Positions 1 to 7,200 of a DNA stretch of 64,000 bases are shown here, one piece after another (the stretch's first letter is position 1; every line of letters starts with the position of its first letter). The stretch is taken from positions 620,001-684,000 of the forward strand of contig NZ_CP104900.1 of assembly GCF_025449215.1 (NCBI RefSeq). The letters run 5' to 3'. Below the pieces are notes generated by a model. That model had not been told where the DNA came from, made no database searches, and saw only the letters and a program-made list of their open reading frames with translations. Origin of the DNA: Shewanella seohaensis. Lineage in GTDB: Bacteria > Pseudomonadota > Gammaproteobacteria > Enterobacterales > Shewanellaceae. The position numbers were made by a program, and so were the translations under genes.

Positions 1-861
1 GGTTCTGGCGGCGCTGAAAACCTAAATGATTCTGCATGGTTGTATACTGCTGCGGCCGAATATCAGTATCAGTCAGAACATAACTATGGCTTCACCTTGG
101 GCGGGGCTTTCCATTCACTCGATACTTCAGACGGTACGGATGATAACTACTCGGCGATGGCCTCTAGTTATTGGCAGATTGTGCCTGACTCTCGTTTGAG
201 CCTGAGTGTGGCACGCAAAGTACGTTTCCCTTCTATGGTGAATTTGTACTCGCAATCATCGGGTAATAGTGAGTTAGAAGCGGAAGAGTCTAAACATGTT
301 GAGCTGGGTCTGGATCAAAACCTACCAGCCAGCACCGACTTCTCGCTCTATGGTTTTTACACCGATGCGAAGAACTATATCGCCAAAGATACCGATGGTT
401 TCTACCAAAATATGGGGCGCTATGAGTTCAAAGGGGTTGATTTCCAGATTAACAACCATGCGATTGAGCATTTAGATCTGAGCTTCTCTTACAGCTTCCT
501 AGACTCGAAAGAAATGGAAGGCGACGATACCTTAGATGCGCTGCAATACCGTCCTCGTCACCAGCTGCGCTGGCAAATGAGCTACGAATTCCCATTCGAG
601 ACGCAAGTCCACCTCAATGTGGAGCGAATCCTCGATCAGGTTTATGCGACTCAGGTGAAAGTGAACGGTCAGAACCAGTATCAACAGCAGTCGCTGGATA
701 ACTACACCTTAGTGGATATCAACTTAGTGCAGCCGCTGATCGCCGATAAGTTAGAAGTGTATCTGCGCGCCACTAACCTATTGGATGAGAACTACTACCA
801 GAGTGAAGCATTGCCTCAGGCTGGCCGTCAGTTCTTCGTTGGTGTGAACTGGCAGATTTAA
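1..861 (+). CDS. TonB-dependent outer-membrane receptor, C-terminal part (5' end outside the window)
   Basis: The frame is open from base 1 to the stop at 861, so the gene begins upstream of the window. The visible 286 residues look like the second half of a 22-stranded receptor barrel: alternating aromatic/polar strands, a 'Y-ATNLLDENYYQSEA' strand near the end typical of this family, and a C-terminus ending in an aromatic-rich strand (VNWQI) as expected for BAM-dependent insertion. Such receptors import scarce ligands using TonB energy. The stop is two bases before the ECF transporter ATPase, so it very probably shares an operon and a substrate with that transporter. The ligand cannot be read from this fragment; the plug and TonB box lie outside the window. 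Confidence 0.93.
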   Translation, partial: GSGGAENLNDSAWLYTAAAEYQYQSEHNYGFTLGGAFHSLDTSDGTDDNYSAMASSYWQIVPDSRLSLSVARKVRFPSMVNLYSQSSGNSELEAEESKHVELGLDQNLPASTDFSLYGFYTDAKNYIAKDTDGFYQNMGRYEFKGVDFQINNHAIEHLDLSFSYSFLDSKEMEGDDTLDALQYRPRHQLRWQMSYEFPFETQVHLNVERILDQVYATQVKVNGQNQYQQQSLDNYTLVDINLVQPLIADKLEVYLRATNLLDENYYQSEALPQAGRQFFVGVNWQI

Positions 862-862
862 G

Positions 863-2230
863 ATGAAATTACTCGAGCTCGACGGTGTCAGCTTTAACTA
901 TGGCAGCCAATTAGCCCCGGTTTTACAGGAGCTTAAGCTCTCGATTGGCGCAGGCCAATGCCATTGTGTGAGCGGGCCAACGGGCTCGGGGAAATCGAGT
1001 TTATTAAATCTACTGGCGGGCGTGCTGTCGCGTCCCCATGAGGGCGATATTTGGCGTCATCCAGAGCTGGTGACTGGCTTAGTGATGCAGGATCCTCAAA
1101 CCCAGCTACTGAGGCAAACCGTGGGTGCCGAAGTCGCCTTCGCCTTAGAGAATCTCGGCATCCCCGCCGAGAATATGTTGCCTAAGGTGCAGTTAGCGCT
1201 GCGACGCGTCGGGCTGTTTTTACGGCTCGATACCCCTGTCAGCACCCTTTCCCTCGGCCAAAAATACCGCTTGATGATTGCCGCCCAGTTGGTGTGCGAG
1301 CCGCATTTACTCTTGCTCGATGAGCCATGGGCGCAGCTCGATGATCACGGTGTAAGCGAGCTATTGGCTGTGCTGCGTAATCTGATTGCCGAAGGTATGG
1401 CATTGGTGCTGGTGGAACATAATGCGGCGGCCTTTGCCGAGATTATCCAGCACTATTGGCAATTAGAGGCTGGCCGTTTATCCGAGGGAATATACACCGT
1501 TAGCGATGCCCCAGTGCAGGATGTGCCAGTGAGAGCTTGGGGAGGCGCCCATCACTTAGGCAAAGTGCTGGTCAGCGCCGAGGCGTTTGATTTTTGCTTC
1601 GATGGTTGTCAGCCCCTGTTTAGTTGTCCGCAAGGGTTTCAACTGCATGCGGGCGAGATAGTGACCTTAGTGGGGGATAATGGCGCGGGTAAAACCAGCC
1701 TCTTAAAATCCCTCGCGGGCATGCTGCACTTAAAGCTACGTTTGCCACTCAAGGTGCTAGGCCGTAAACCTAAACTCGGTGTGTATGGCGCGGAGTTAGG
1801 GCTATTGCTGCAAAGGCCGAGTCGACAACTGTTTGAAACCAATGTGCTGGCCGAAATGCAGTTTAGTTTGAATCGTTTCGAACTTCCGACTGCGCGTGCC
1901 GAGCAAATGTTGCTCGATCTCGAGTTGAGCGCTCTGGCCGAACAGTCGCCCCATAAGCTGTCCTATGGTCAGCAACACCTGATTGCCTTGGCATCCCTAG
2001 CCTGCTTGCAGCCTAAGGTGCTGCTACTCGATGACCCGCTCGCGGGTATGGATAAAGAGTACTATCGCAAAGTATGGTTCCTGCTCAAGCGTCTCAGTGC
2101 CCAAGGCTGTGCGATTCTGATGACCAGCCATAGGCTGGTGGAACACAGTGCGGTGTCGCGGCAGTTAAGCCTGCGCCAAGGGCTGTTGGCAGAAGAAGCC
2201 ATGGGGATGGAGGAGCGCTATGTGGGTTAG
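863..2230 (+). CDS. ECF-type transporter, fused double ATP-binding (A) component
   Basis: 455 residues with two ABC ATPase domains in one chain, as in YkoD-like and other fused EcfA/EcfA' proteins. Domain 1 (about residues 1-210) has Walker A GPTGSGKSS, signature LSLGQ and Walker B LLLLDEP. Domain 2 (about 240-445) has Walker A GDNGAGKTS, signature LSYGQQ and Walker B VLLLDDP. In domain 2 the usual catalytic Glu after Walker B is Asp (DDP, not DEP), so the two ATP sites may be unequal. It would hydrolyse ATP in the cytoplasm to drive uptake. The start ATG follows the receptor stop by one base, and the 3' end overlaps the T-component start by 11 bases, indicating translational coupling. Confidence 0.9.
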   Translation: MKLLELDGVSFNYGSQLAPVLQELKLSIGAGQCHCVSGPTGSGKSSLLNLLAGVLSRPHEGDIWRHPELVTGLVMQDPQTQLLRQTVGAEVAFALENLGIPAENMLPKVQLALRRVGLFLRLDTPVSTLSLGQKYRLMIAAQLVCEPHLLLLDEPWAQLDDHGVSELLAVLRNLIAEGMALVLVEHNAAAFAEIIQHYWQLEAGRLSEGIYTVSDAPVQDVPVRAWGGAHHLGKVLVSAEAFDFCFDGCQPLFSCPQGFQLHAGEIVTLVGDNGAGKTSLLKSLAGMLHLKLRLPLKVLGRKPKLGVYGAELGLLLQRPSRQLFETNVLAEMQFSLNRFELPTARAEQMLLDLELSALAEQSPHKLSYGQQHLIALASLACLQPKVLLLDDPLAGMDKEYYRKVWFLLKRLSAQGCAILMTSHRLVEHSAVSRQLSLRQGLLAEEAMGMEERYVG

Positions 2231-2903
2231 TTGTCGTCGATGGCGACTACGTGCCCGCCGGCGTTGGAGTCGCGAGAAACAAGAAACCACCCTGTGCGCG
2301 CTGTCGCTGTTTTTAGTCTGCGTACTTTCCGCCTGCGCTTTTGTATTGCCCGCCGATTTACTGCTACCGCTGGCGGCCGTGAATGGCTTGCTTGTACTCC
2401 ATGGGTTAGCGCGCCGAGGCAGTATTATGGGCGTGGTGAAACTCGGCGTGATCCAACTGACGATTACCTTAAGTCTTTATCTGCTGCTCTATGGTGTTGA
2501 TCACCTTGCCCAAGGCGCCGTGGTGGTGGGACGCATTATTTTAGCGACTATCCCCGGATGGTGGTTGTGCATCACGGCGGCGCCTGAGCGTATCGGCGAA
2601 GTCTTAAGTGCATTCTTGCCGAGCAAATGGGCCTTTGTGGTGGCTGCATCTTTGAGTTTGCTGCCCTATATGGCGGACGAAGTGCGCGAGATTTACCAGA
2701 TCCAGTGTCTGCGCGGTGCACGCATTACCCCTAAGGCGTTGCGGAATCCCAAAAACTGGCCAGAACTGGTGTACTGCGTGCTGTTTCCTGTGTTAATCCA
2801 ATTGCTTAAATTATCTCGCCAGATGGCGGTTGCGGCCCAGAGCCGCCACTTTGGTAAGAGCTCACGTGCCACCCATTGGCATTCACCCAGAGACAAAAAA
2901 TGA
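2220..2903 (+). CDS. ECF transporter transmembrane (T) component, CbiQ/EcfT-like
   Basis: 227 residues, with a basic N-terminus (many Arg) followed by several hydrophobic helices. The C-terminal half carries the coupling-helix type motifs of EcfT proteins: a CLRGARIT segment (the x-R-G motif) and, about 60 residues later, AQSRHFG, a degenerate second 'A-R-G'. These helices dock into the ATPase grooves. The start ATG lies inside the end of the ATPase gene and the stop overlaps the next start (ATGA), so the three genes are coupled. It forms the membrane scaffold between ATPases and the substrate-binding S component. Confidence 0.85.
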   Translation: MWVSCRRWRLRARRRWSREKQETTLCALSLFLVCVLSACAFVLPADLLLPLAAVNGLLVLHGLARRGSIMGVVKLGVIQLTITLSLYLLLYGVDHLAQGAVVVGRIILATIPGWWLCITAAPERIGEVLSAFLPSKWAFVVAASLSLLPYMADEVREIYQIQCLRGARITPKALRNPKNWPELVYCVLFPVLIQLLKLSRQMAVAAQSRHFGKSSRATHWHSPRDKK

Positions 2904-3442
2904 ATAAAAAACTCCCCCTGAGCTTACAGGATTCTTTGTTTATCGGCTTTTGTGCCACCCTGCTGGTGGCATTGACGGGCATGTTAAGGCTCAAGCTTGG
3001 GCTTTCTGGTCACAGCATGTTTTTAATGAGCTTCTTCTACTTGATTTGCTACGGCGTGCTTGGGCGTTTCGGCAGCATGATTGCCTGCGGCGGCATTGCG
3101 GGCTTAGTCGCCATGGCGCTCGGTGTTGGTAAGGGTGGCCCAATGATTTTATTGAAGTTTATCTTACCTGCTATAGCGATGGATCTGGTGGCCTTGTTGT
3201 TACCGCTCACATTAAGCCTGCATTGGCGCTGCGTGATTTTAGGCATTGTTGGTTGTATGGCGTGGGCGGTCAAAGTGGCACTGACCAATGCGCTGGCGGG
3301 CATGGCGCTCGATGTCGTGCTGATCCAATGGGGCGCAAGCGTGCTTAAGGGCGGATTCTTTGCCACCTTAGGTGCCCTGTTAGTGCCTCCCGTGCTGCAT
3401 AGGCTTAAGGCCCATGATCTCCTTCACCGTGACAAGTTTTAA
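2900..3442 (+). CDS. Putative ECF transporter substrate-binding (S) component, ligand unknown
   Basis: 180 residues from the ATG that overlaps the T-component stop (ATGA). About five to six hydrophobic segments, small size and position directly after A and T genes are what an S component should look like. It lacks the MHIPDG N-terminus of CbiM/NikM, so a cobalt or nickel role is not indicated. I do not recognise it as BioY, ThiT, RibU or another named S family. Conserved-looking features are a GLSGHSMFLMSF segment and a glycine-rich GVGKGGP loop. Ligand identity is open; the adjacent TonB receptor suggests a molecule too large or too scarce for porins. Confidence 0.72.
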   Translation: MNKKLPLSLQDSLFIGFCATLLVALTGMLRLKLGLSGHSMFLMSFFYLICYGVLGRFGSMIACGGIAGLVAMALGVGKGGPMILLKFILPAIAMDLVALLLPLTLSLHWRCVILGIVGCMAWAVKVALTNALAGMALDVVLIQWGASVLKGGFFATLGALLVPPVLHRLKAHDLLHRDKF

Positions 3443-3457
3443 CTGCTAGGAATACCG

Positions 3458-3997
3458 ATGAAAAATTGGCTTATTTGTATCGACGATACCGACGACATTG
3501 GCACTAAGGGCACGGGGGAGATTGCCGAGGAAATTGCACTCTTACTCGCGCAAACCTCGCGGGGCAAGGCCTCCTTTGTGACGCGGCATCAACTGTTTGT
3601 GCACCCTGACATTCCCTACACCTCACACAACAGTGCCATGTGTTTTGCGCTGCAGTCGCCACTATCGCAGGCGGAAATCCATCGTCTTGCGGTCGCGCAT
3701 CTGGTGGCCGAATCGGCGCCTAAGGCGGATCCTGGGATTGCGATTTTGGATGTCGATTCCGACTATGATGTGCATGCGCTGATAGACTTCGGACTCAGCG
3801 CCAAGCGTGAGGTGATTACCAAAGAAGCCGCCTATCAGCTTGCAGAGCAGTTACAGATCCAACTCACCGAGCACGGTGGCACCGGACAGGGCGTGATCGG
3901 TGCCTTGGCGGGATTAGGGCTGCGCTTAATGGGGAGCGATGGGCGAGTTAAGGGTCAAATCAAACTCGGTCAACTTGAGGAAGTCTCCTCGAATTAA
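3458..3997 (+). CDS. TiaS-like 'DDTD' domain protein (N-terminal part)
   Basis: 179 residues beginning MKNWLICIDDTDDIGTKGTG. The IDDTD near the N-terminus followed by a Gly/Thr-rich turn resembles the start of archaeal tRNA(Ile2) agmatidine synthetase TiaS and related COG1571-like proteins, where the acidic pair binds Mg-ATP. Bacteria normally use TilS instead, so a tRNA role is unlikely and a kinase- or ligase-like role on the transported compound is one possibility (inference). A glycine-rich EHGGTGQGVIGALAGLGLR segment lies near residue 140. AGGAA precedes the ATG. The frame probably continues into 4000-4194: adding one base between 3979 and 3994 joins them into 245 residues. Confidence 0.6.
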   Translation: MKNWLICIDDTDDIGTKGTGEIAEEIALLLAQTSRGKASFVTRHQLFVHPDIPYTSHNSAMCFALQSPLSQAEIHRLAVAHLVAESAPKADPGIAILDVDSDYDVHALIDFGLSAKREVITKEAAYQLAEQLQIQLTEHGGTGQGVIGALAGLGLRLMGSDGRVKGQIKLGQLEEVSSN

Positions 3998-3999
3998 CT

Positions 4000-4194
4000 G
4001 TGGCAGAGATTCTCGAGCAGACTGGCCTCGATGCGGTCATTAGCACAGATAAAACCCGTTTAGCGGCGGATGAAAAGGTTCAACTCAAAGGCAAAGTGAA
4101 GGCCGTTTACCTTGAGCATCAATTTGTATTGTTAGTCGCGAAGGACGGTGAGTTGTGGCGTAATGCGGGTAAGCAAGCCTTACAGGACTATTGA
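4000..4194 (+). CDS. C-terminal continuation of the TiaS-like protein, or a separate 64-residue protein
   Basis: The frame can start at a GTG two bases after the preceding stop, with no convincing ribosome site. Read upstream, the same frame is open back to 3979, giving GSLLELTVAEILEQTGLDAV, which flows naturally from the preceding IKLGQLE. One base added restores a single 245-codon gene, matching the pattern of missing single bases seen elsewhere in this window, although here the local runs are only two bases long. The segment VQLKGKVKAVYLEHQFVLLV is beta-rich and could be a small OB-like fold; TiaS also carries an OB fold after its catalytic part (family knowledge, not proof of homology). 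Confidence 0.5.
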   Translation: MAEILEQTGLDAVISTDKTRLAADEKVQLKGKVKAVYLEHQFVLLVAKDGELWRNAGKQALQDY

Positions 4195-4201
4195 GGTGAG
4201 A

Positions 4202-4444
4202 ATGGAGCAAGAGCTACTTCAACAGTTTGAATACGAGACCGAGCGCTGGATTTTTCGGGCGGGTTTACAGCAATATTCCGAGGCGAGACGGGTGGCACAA
4301 CTGTGCTCTCGTTTTGCTCCCGATGATGAAGATGAGCAGGTCGATGATGAACTTCGCTCCTGTTATAACTGCCAATATCGTCGTTGGATGATGACAAGCT
4401 TCGAGTGTTTGATGCTAAAAAATACCGTATTATTAACTAATTAG
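4202..4444 (+). CDS. Small cysteine-containing protein of unknown function
   Basis: 80 residues from an ATG preceded by GAGGTGAG, chosen over an upstream in-frame start that would overlap the preceding gene. The N-terminal half is acidic and helical; the C-terminal half holds a CYNC motif and a further Cys 15 residues on (FECL). Three cysteines in a short segment could bind a metal or form a redox pair. It is the last gene of the receptor/ECF cluster and spaced 7 bases from the previous stop, so it is likely co-transcribed. I do not recognise the family. Confidence 0.6.
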   Translation: MEQELLQQFEYETERWIFRAGLQQYSEARRVAQLCSRFAPDDEDEQVDDELRSCYNCQYRRWMMTSFECLMLKNTVLLTN

Positions 4445-4663
4445 CTTATATTTGAATCGAGTCCCATCATTTTGCTTGGTTTTTGCCTTGTTCTTTGAGG
4501 CTTGTCATCAAAGCATATGGTGCTTTTAACCTCCCCAGCTTAGAATGCAAGTTATACTGTCCTATACTACCAAGATAAAAATGGCTTCATAATGTGCTAA
4601 ATTAGCATGGCGTGTTGCGTGGTCAGTAGCAGTAATCTTCTCTATGCCTTGGGGTTGCTAGAA

Positions 4664-5854
4664 ATGAGTGAGTCGGCAGAATCAGTTGAGCTAATCAAAT
4701 TACCCGTGTCGCAATTAACATTGGGTATGTTTGTCTGTGCGATAGACAAAAGTGATCAAGGTCGACTCGCCATTGCAAACGCTGGCCAAATCAAGCACAA
4801 GGATGCGATTGCCAAATTAACCAAGAATGGGATCAAATTTGTTTGGGTCGACACTGAACGTTCGGCCGAACATTGTGGTTTTAAACGTAAAGCCAGCAAC
4901 AACATTCCGCCAGAACCGAAAAAACCGTTTGCGACCCGCGAGAATCAACAAAAGCAGGCACAGGTCATTTTGACCGAAGCGAAAGACTTGATCCGCAAAG
5001 TCTTGTCAGAAACCTTTGAAGGCAAAGCGATAGAAGTCGCCCCATTCGAAGCCTTAGCCGACAGCATGATTGAATCTGTCTTGTTGGATGAAGACGCGCT
5101 GAGATGTATGTCTGCACTGCGTTCAAAGGATGCTTATCTGCTTGAACATTCAGTGAATGTGGCCTTCCTGTTGGTGACCTTTGGTAAGTATTTAAAGCTC
5201 GACCGTTCGATTCTTCGGGAGATGGCGGTCGGTGGTATCTTGCACGATATCGGCAAGATCAAGGTCGATAACAAGGTGCTGCATAAGCCGGGTAAGCTGA
5301 CCCCAGAAGAATTCGAACATATGAAGCTGCATCAAGTGTATGCACTTGAAATTATGAACGAAACAAAAGGCTTATCTCAGGTCAGTAAAGACGTTTGCCT
5401 GATGCACCATGAAAAGCTCGATGGCCGTGGATACCCAAGGGGATTAAAGGCCGAGGAAATCCCACTCCATGGCCGCATGAGTTGTATCGTTGATATCTTC
5501 GACGCCCTCACTGCCACTCGTTGTTACAAAGAGGCCATGAGCCCCGCGGCGGCCTTTAAGATCCTACTGAGTTTGACACCGTTCCATCTCGATCAAGAAC
5601 TGGTATACGAGTTTATTCGCTGCGTCGGCGTGTATCCTGTCGGTTCTTTGGTCGAATTGTCCGATGGACGAGTGGGTATCGTCTGGACTTCGAAGGACCG
5701 GGACGCATTACACCCGATCGTAAAATGCTTTTATTCTTTAAAAGCAAAACGTTACACCGAGGTGGTTATGGTAGATCTGCTCAAGTCGGATCTGCATATT
5801 GAACGCGGCGTTTCACCTAGCTCGCTGGATATCGACCCTAAACCCTTCTACTAA
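4664..5854 (+). CDS. HD-GYP domain cyclic-di-GMP phosphodiesterase with DUF3391 N-terminus
   Basis: The likely start is the ATG at 4664 (MSESAESVELIKLPVSQL); the open frame extends upstream to 4607 but the N-terminal DUF3391-like domain begins here. Residues about 10-130 form that domain. The HD-GYP domain spans about 145-330, with LLEHSVNV, LHDIGKIKV (HD), LHQVYALEI, LMHHEKLDGRGYPRGL (GYP loop) and IVDIFDALTATRCYK, all metal-binding residues apparently present. It should hydrolyse c-di-GMP in the cytoplasm. It has its own intergenic region of about 220 bases upstream, in which I see no clear regulatory site. Confidence 0.93.
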   Translation: MSESAESVELIKLPVSQLTLGMFVCAIDKSDQGRLAIANAGQIKHKDAIAKLTKNGIKFVWVDTERSAEHCGFKRKASNNIPPEPKKPFATRENQQKQAQVILTEAKDLIRKVLSETFEGKAIEVAPFEALADSMIESVLLDEDALRCMSALRSKDAYLLEHSVNVAFLLVTFGKYLKLDRSILREMAVGGILHDIGKIKVDNKVLHKPGKLTPEEFEHMKLHQVYALEIMNETKGLSQVSKDVCLMHHEKLDGRGYPRGLKAEEIPLHGRMSCIVDIFDALTATRCYKEAMSPAAAFKILLSLTPFHLDQELVYEFIRCVGVYPVGSLVELSDGRVGIVWTSKDRDALHPIVKCFYSLKAKRYTEVVMVDLLKSDLHIERGVSPSSLDIDPKPFY

Positions 5855-5958
5855 TGCGCGCCGTTGCGCCTGATATCTGCCAAGTTGTCAGGTGCCATTC
5901 ATTGCCCCGATAAGGGGAAAGGCCGTACACTGGGCCAAAGTTTTTCTAGGGCCCTGTT

Positions 5959-6594
5959 ATGAATAGTGTACGCAACTCTCTCCTTCCGATTCTCGTTATT
6001 CTGCTGTCTTTAGCGCTGTTAATTCCCGGCGTGACTCAACCCATTTTGAGCCTCAATGGCAGCATAGATAAGGCCAAACTCACCGAACAAGGGATTGAGC
6101 AGGTCGCACAAAGTTTCGATGAGGACTCGGGGCGCGACAGTGCCCGCGGCATGTTGAATATGGTCAGTGGGCTGTTGGGGCTGAACAACCTCAAGGGCGA
6201 GGTCGAAGTATTGCAGCAAACCCGCAGTATCTGGAGCACTGTCACCGAATTATACACCTCTGGCAATGGCTTAGTGGCCGGTCTGGTGATGCTGTTTAGT
6301 ATCATTATCCCCGCAGTGAAACTCAGTCTGATGTTGGTACAACAAAGCGTGAGTTCGGTTGCGCTGCAGTGGCGCATTCATCATATCGTCTCTGCGCTGG
6401 CGAAATGGTCGATGGCCGATGTGTTTGTGGTGGCCCTGATCATTACCTTTTTGGCGGGCAATGCCTCGGGTGGCATGGGCGAAATGCTCAAGACCAAGGC
6501 GCAGTTTGAGAACGGATTCTACTTCTTTACCGCCTACTGCATTCTCTCAATCGCCAGTGGTTACTTAGTGCGTCGTCCAACACCGATTCTGTAG
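5959..6594 (+). CDS. PqiA-like (paraquat-inducible protein A family) inner-membrane protein
   Basis: 211 residues with a first hydrophobic helix at about 8-28, a periplasmic-type loop of about 60 residues, and three further helices. The segment KWSMADVFVVALIITFL is the characteristic PqiA-domain motif. Family members such as PqiA/LetA work with MCE proteins in envelope lipid transport, but no MCE gene is adjacent here, so the partner is unknown. It stands alone between the HD-GYP gene and a repeat element that begins 3 bases after its stop. Confidence 0.82.
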   Translation: MNSVRNSLLPILVILLSLALLIPGVTQPILSLNGSIDKAKLTEQGIEQVAQSFDEDSGRDSARGMLNMVSGLLGLNNLKGEVEVLQQTRSIWSTVTELYTSGNGLVAGLVMLFSIIIPAVKLSLMLVQQSVSSVALQWRIHHIVSALAKWSMADVFVVALIITFLAGNASGGMGEMLKTKAQFENGFYFFTAYCILSIASGYLVRRPTPIL

Positions 6595-6596
6595 TT

Positions 6597-6861
6597 ATAC
6601 CAATCGTATTAAATATCTGTTCATTCAGCGGGAATTAAACGGGCTTTAGACAAGGCGAAGGCTTGAAGGCATAGTGGCGCTCTGTCGAAAGCCTTAAACG
6701 CAGCATAAAGCCCGTTCAACCCCGCCCTTCGGGAGCCTCACAGGCATTTCACTCCCGTGTTACATTGACTTAAAAGGGAATAACCATTTCTTCGTCAATG
6801 CGCCTTGGATTGAGATGCCTGTGGTGCTCTGAACTGATTAGATATTTGATGTGATTGGTAT
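6597..6861. repeat. 265-bp MITE-like element with terminal inverted repeats
   Basis: The left end begins ATACCAATCGTATTAAATAT and the right end is its reverse complement with 19 of 22 positions matching (6597-6618 against 6840-6861). Inside, a second inverted pair (CGGGCTTTA near 6640 and TAAAGCCCG near 6708) would give a folded arm. No coding frame fills it. It occupies the whole gap between the PqiA-like gene and the DUF3240 gene. The structure fits a non-autonomous miniature transposable element or a mobile palindromic repeat; copy number in the genome cannot be judged here. Confidence 0.75.
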
Positions 6862-6894
6862 TAGCATACAGCAGGTTCCGTATGCCCTTTATCG

Positions 6895-7200
6895 TTAGGA
6901 AAGCGTGCCGTTTTGATAGATGGGCATAATCCAATAACGGCAAGGGTTGTGTTTACAGACCTTTGCTAGTGTTTCAAGCAGGGCGCTTTGCTGGCTTGCA
7001 GGGTGCATAATCTCAAACTTACAAAACTCCCGATAACCTTCCACCTGTTCCTTGATATTGAAATGGCTGTGCTCGCGGCTAAATCCGCAAATATTGCCCA
7101 AGCTAAAGCCGGATAAAAACTCCAATTCAATCAGGGTGTCGACTATATCGTCCTTAATATCGTTTTGGGCGATCAGGACTAGCAGTTGTTCCGTGCTCAT
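6895..7200 (-). CDS. DUF3240 family protein, last gene of the metal-efflux operon
   Basis: About 101 residues from the ATG that overlaps the RND pump stop (ATGA). DUF3240 proteins are small and typically sit directly after CzcA/CusA-type pumps; they look like ferredoxin-fold, PII-like signalling domains. Here the sequence has an N-terminal MSTEQLLVLIAQ strand and a CKFEIMHP segment. A role as a cytoplasmic modulator of the pump is inference. An upstream in-frame start would lie inside the pump gene and was rejected. Confidence 0.85.
   Translation of the reverse strand: MSTEQLLVLIAQNDIKDDIVDTLIELEFLSGFSLGNICGFSREHSHFNIKEQVEGYREFCKFEIMHPASQQSALLETLAKVCKHNPCRYWIMPIYQNGTLS

Noticed and set aside
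863..3442. Cobalt or nickel ECF transporter (CbiMNQO type)
   Set aside because: No CbiM/NikM-type N-terminus (MHIPDG) and no CbiN/CbiL-like gene; the S component is of vitamin-type size.
3458..3997. A genuine tRNA(Ile2) agmatidine synthetase
   Set aside because: Bacteria use TilS for this modification, and the protein lacks the full TiaS length and zinc-binding part.
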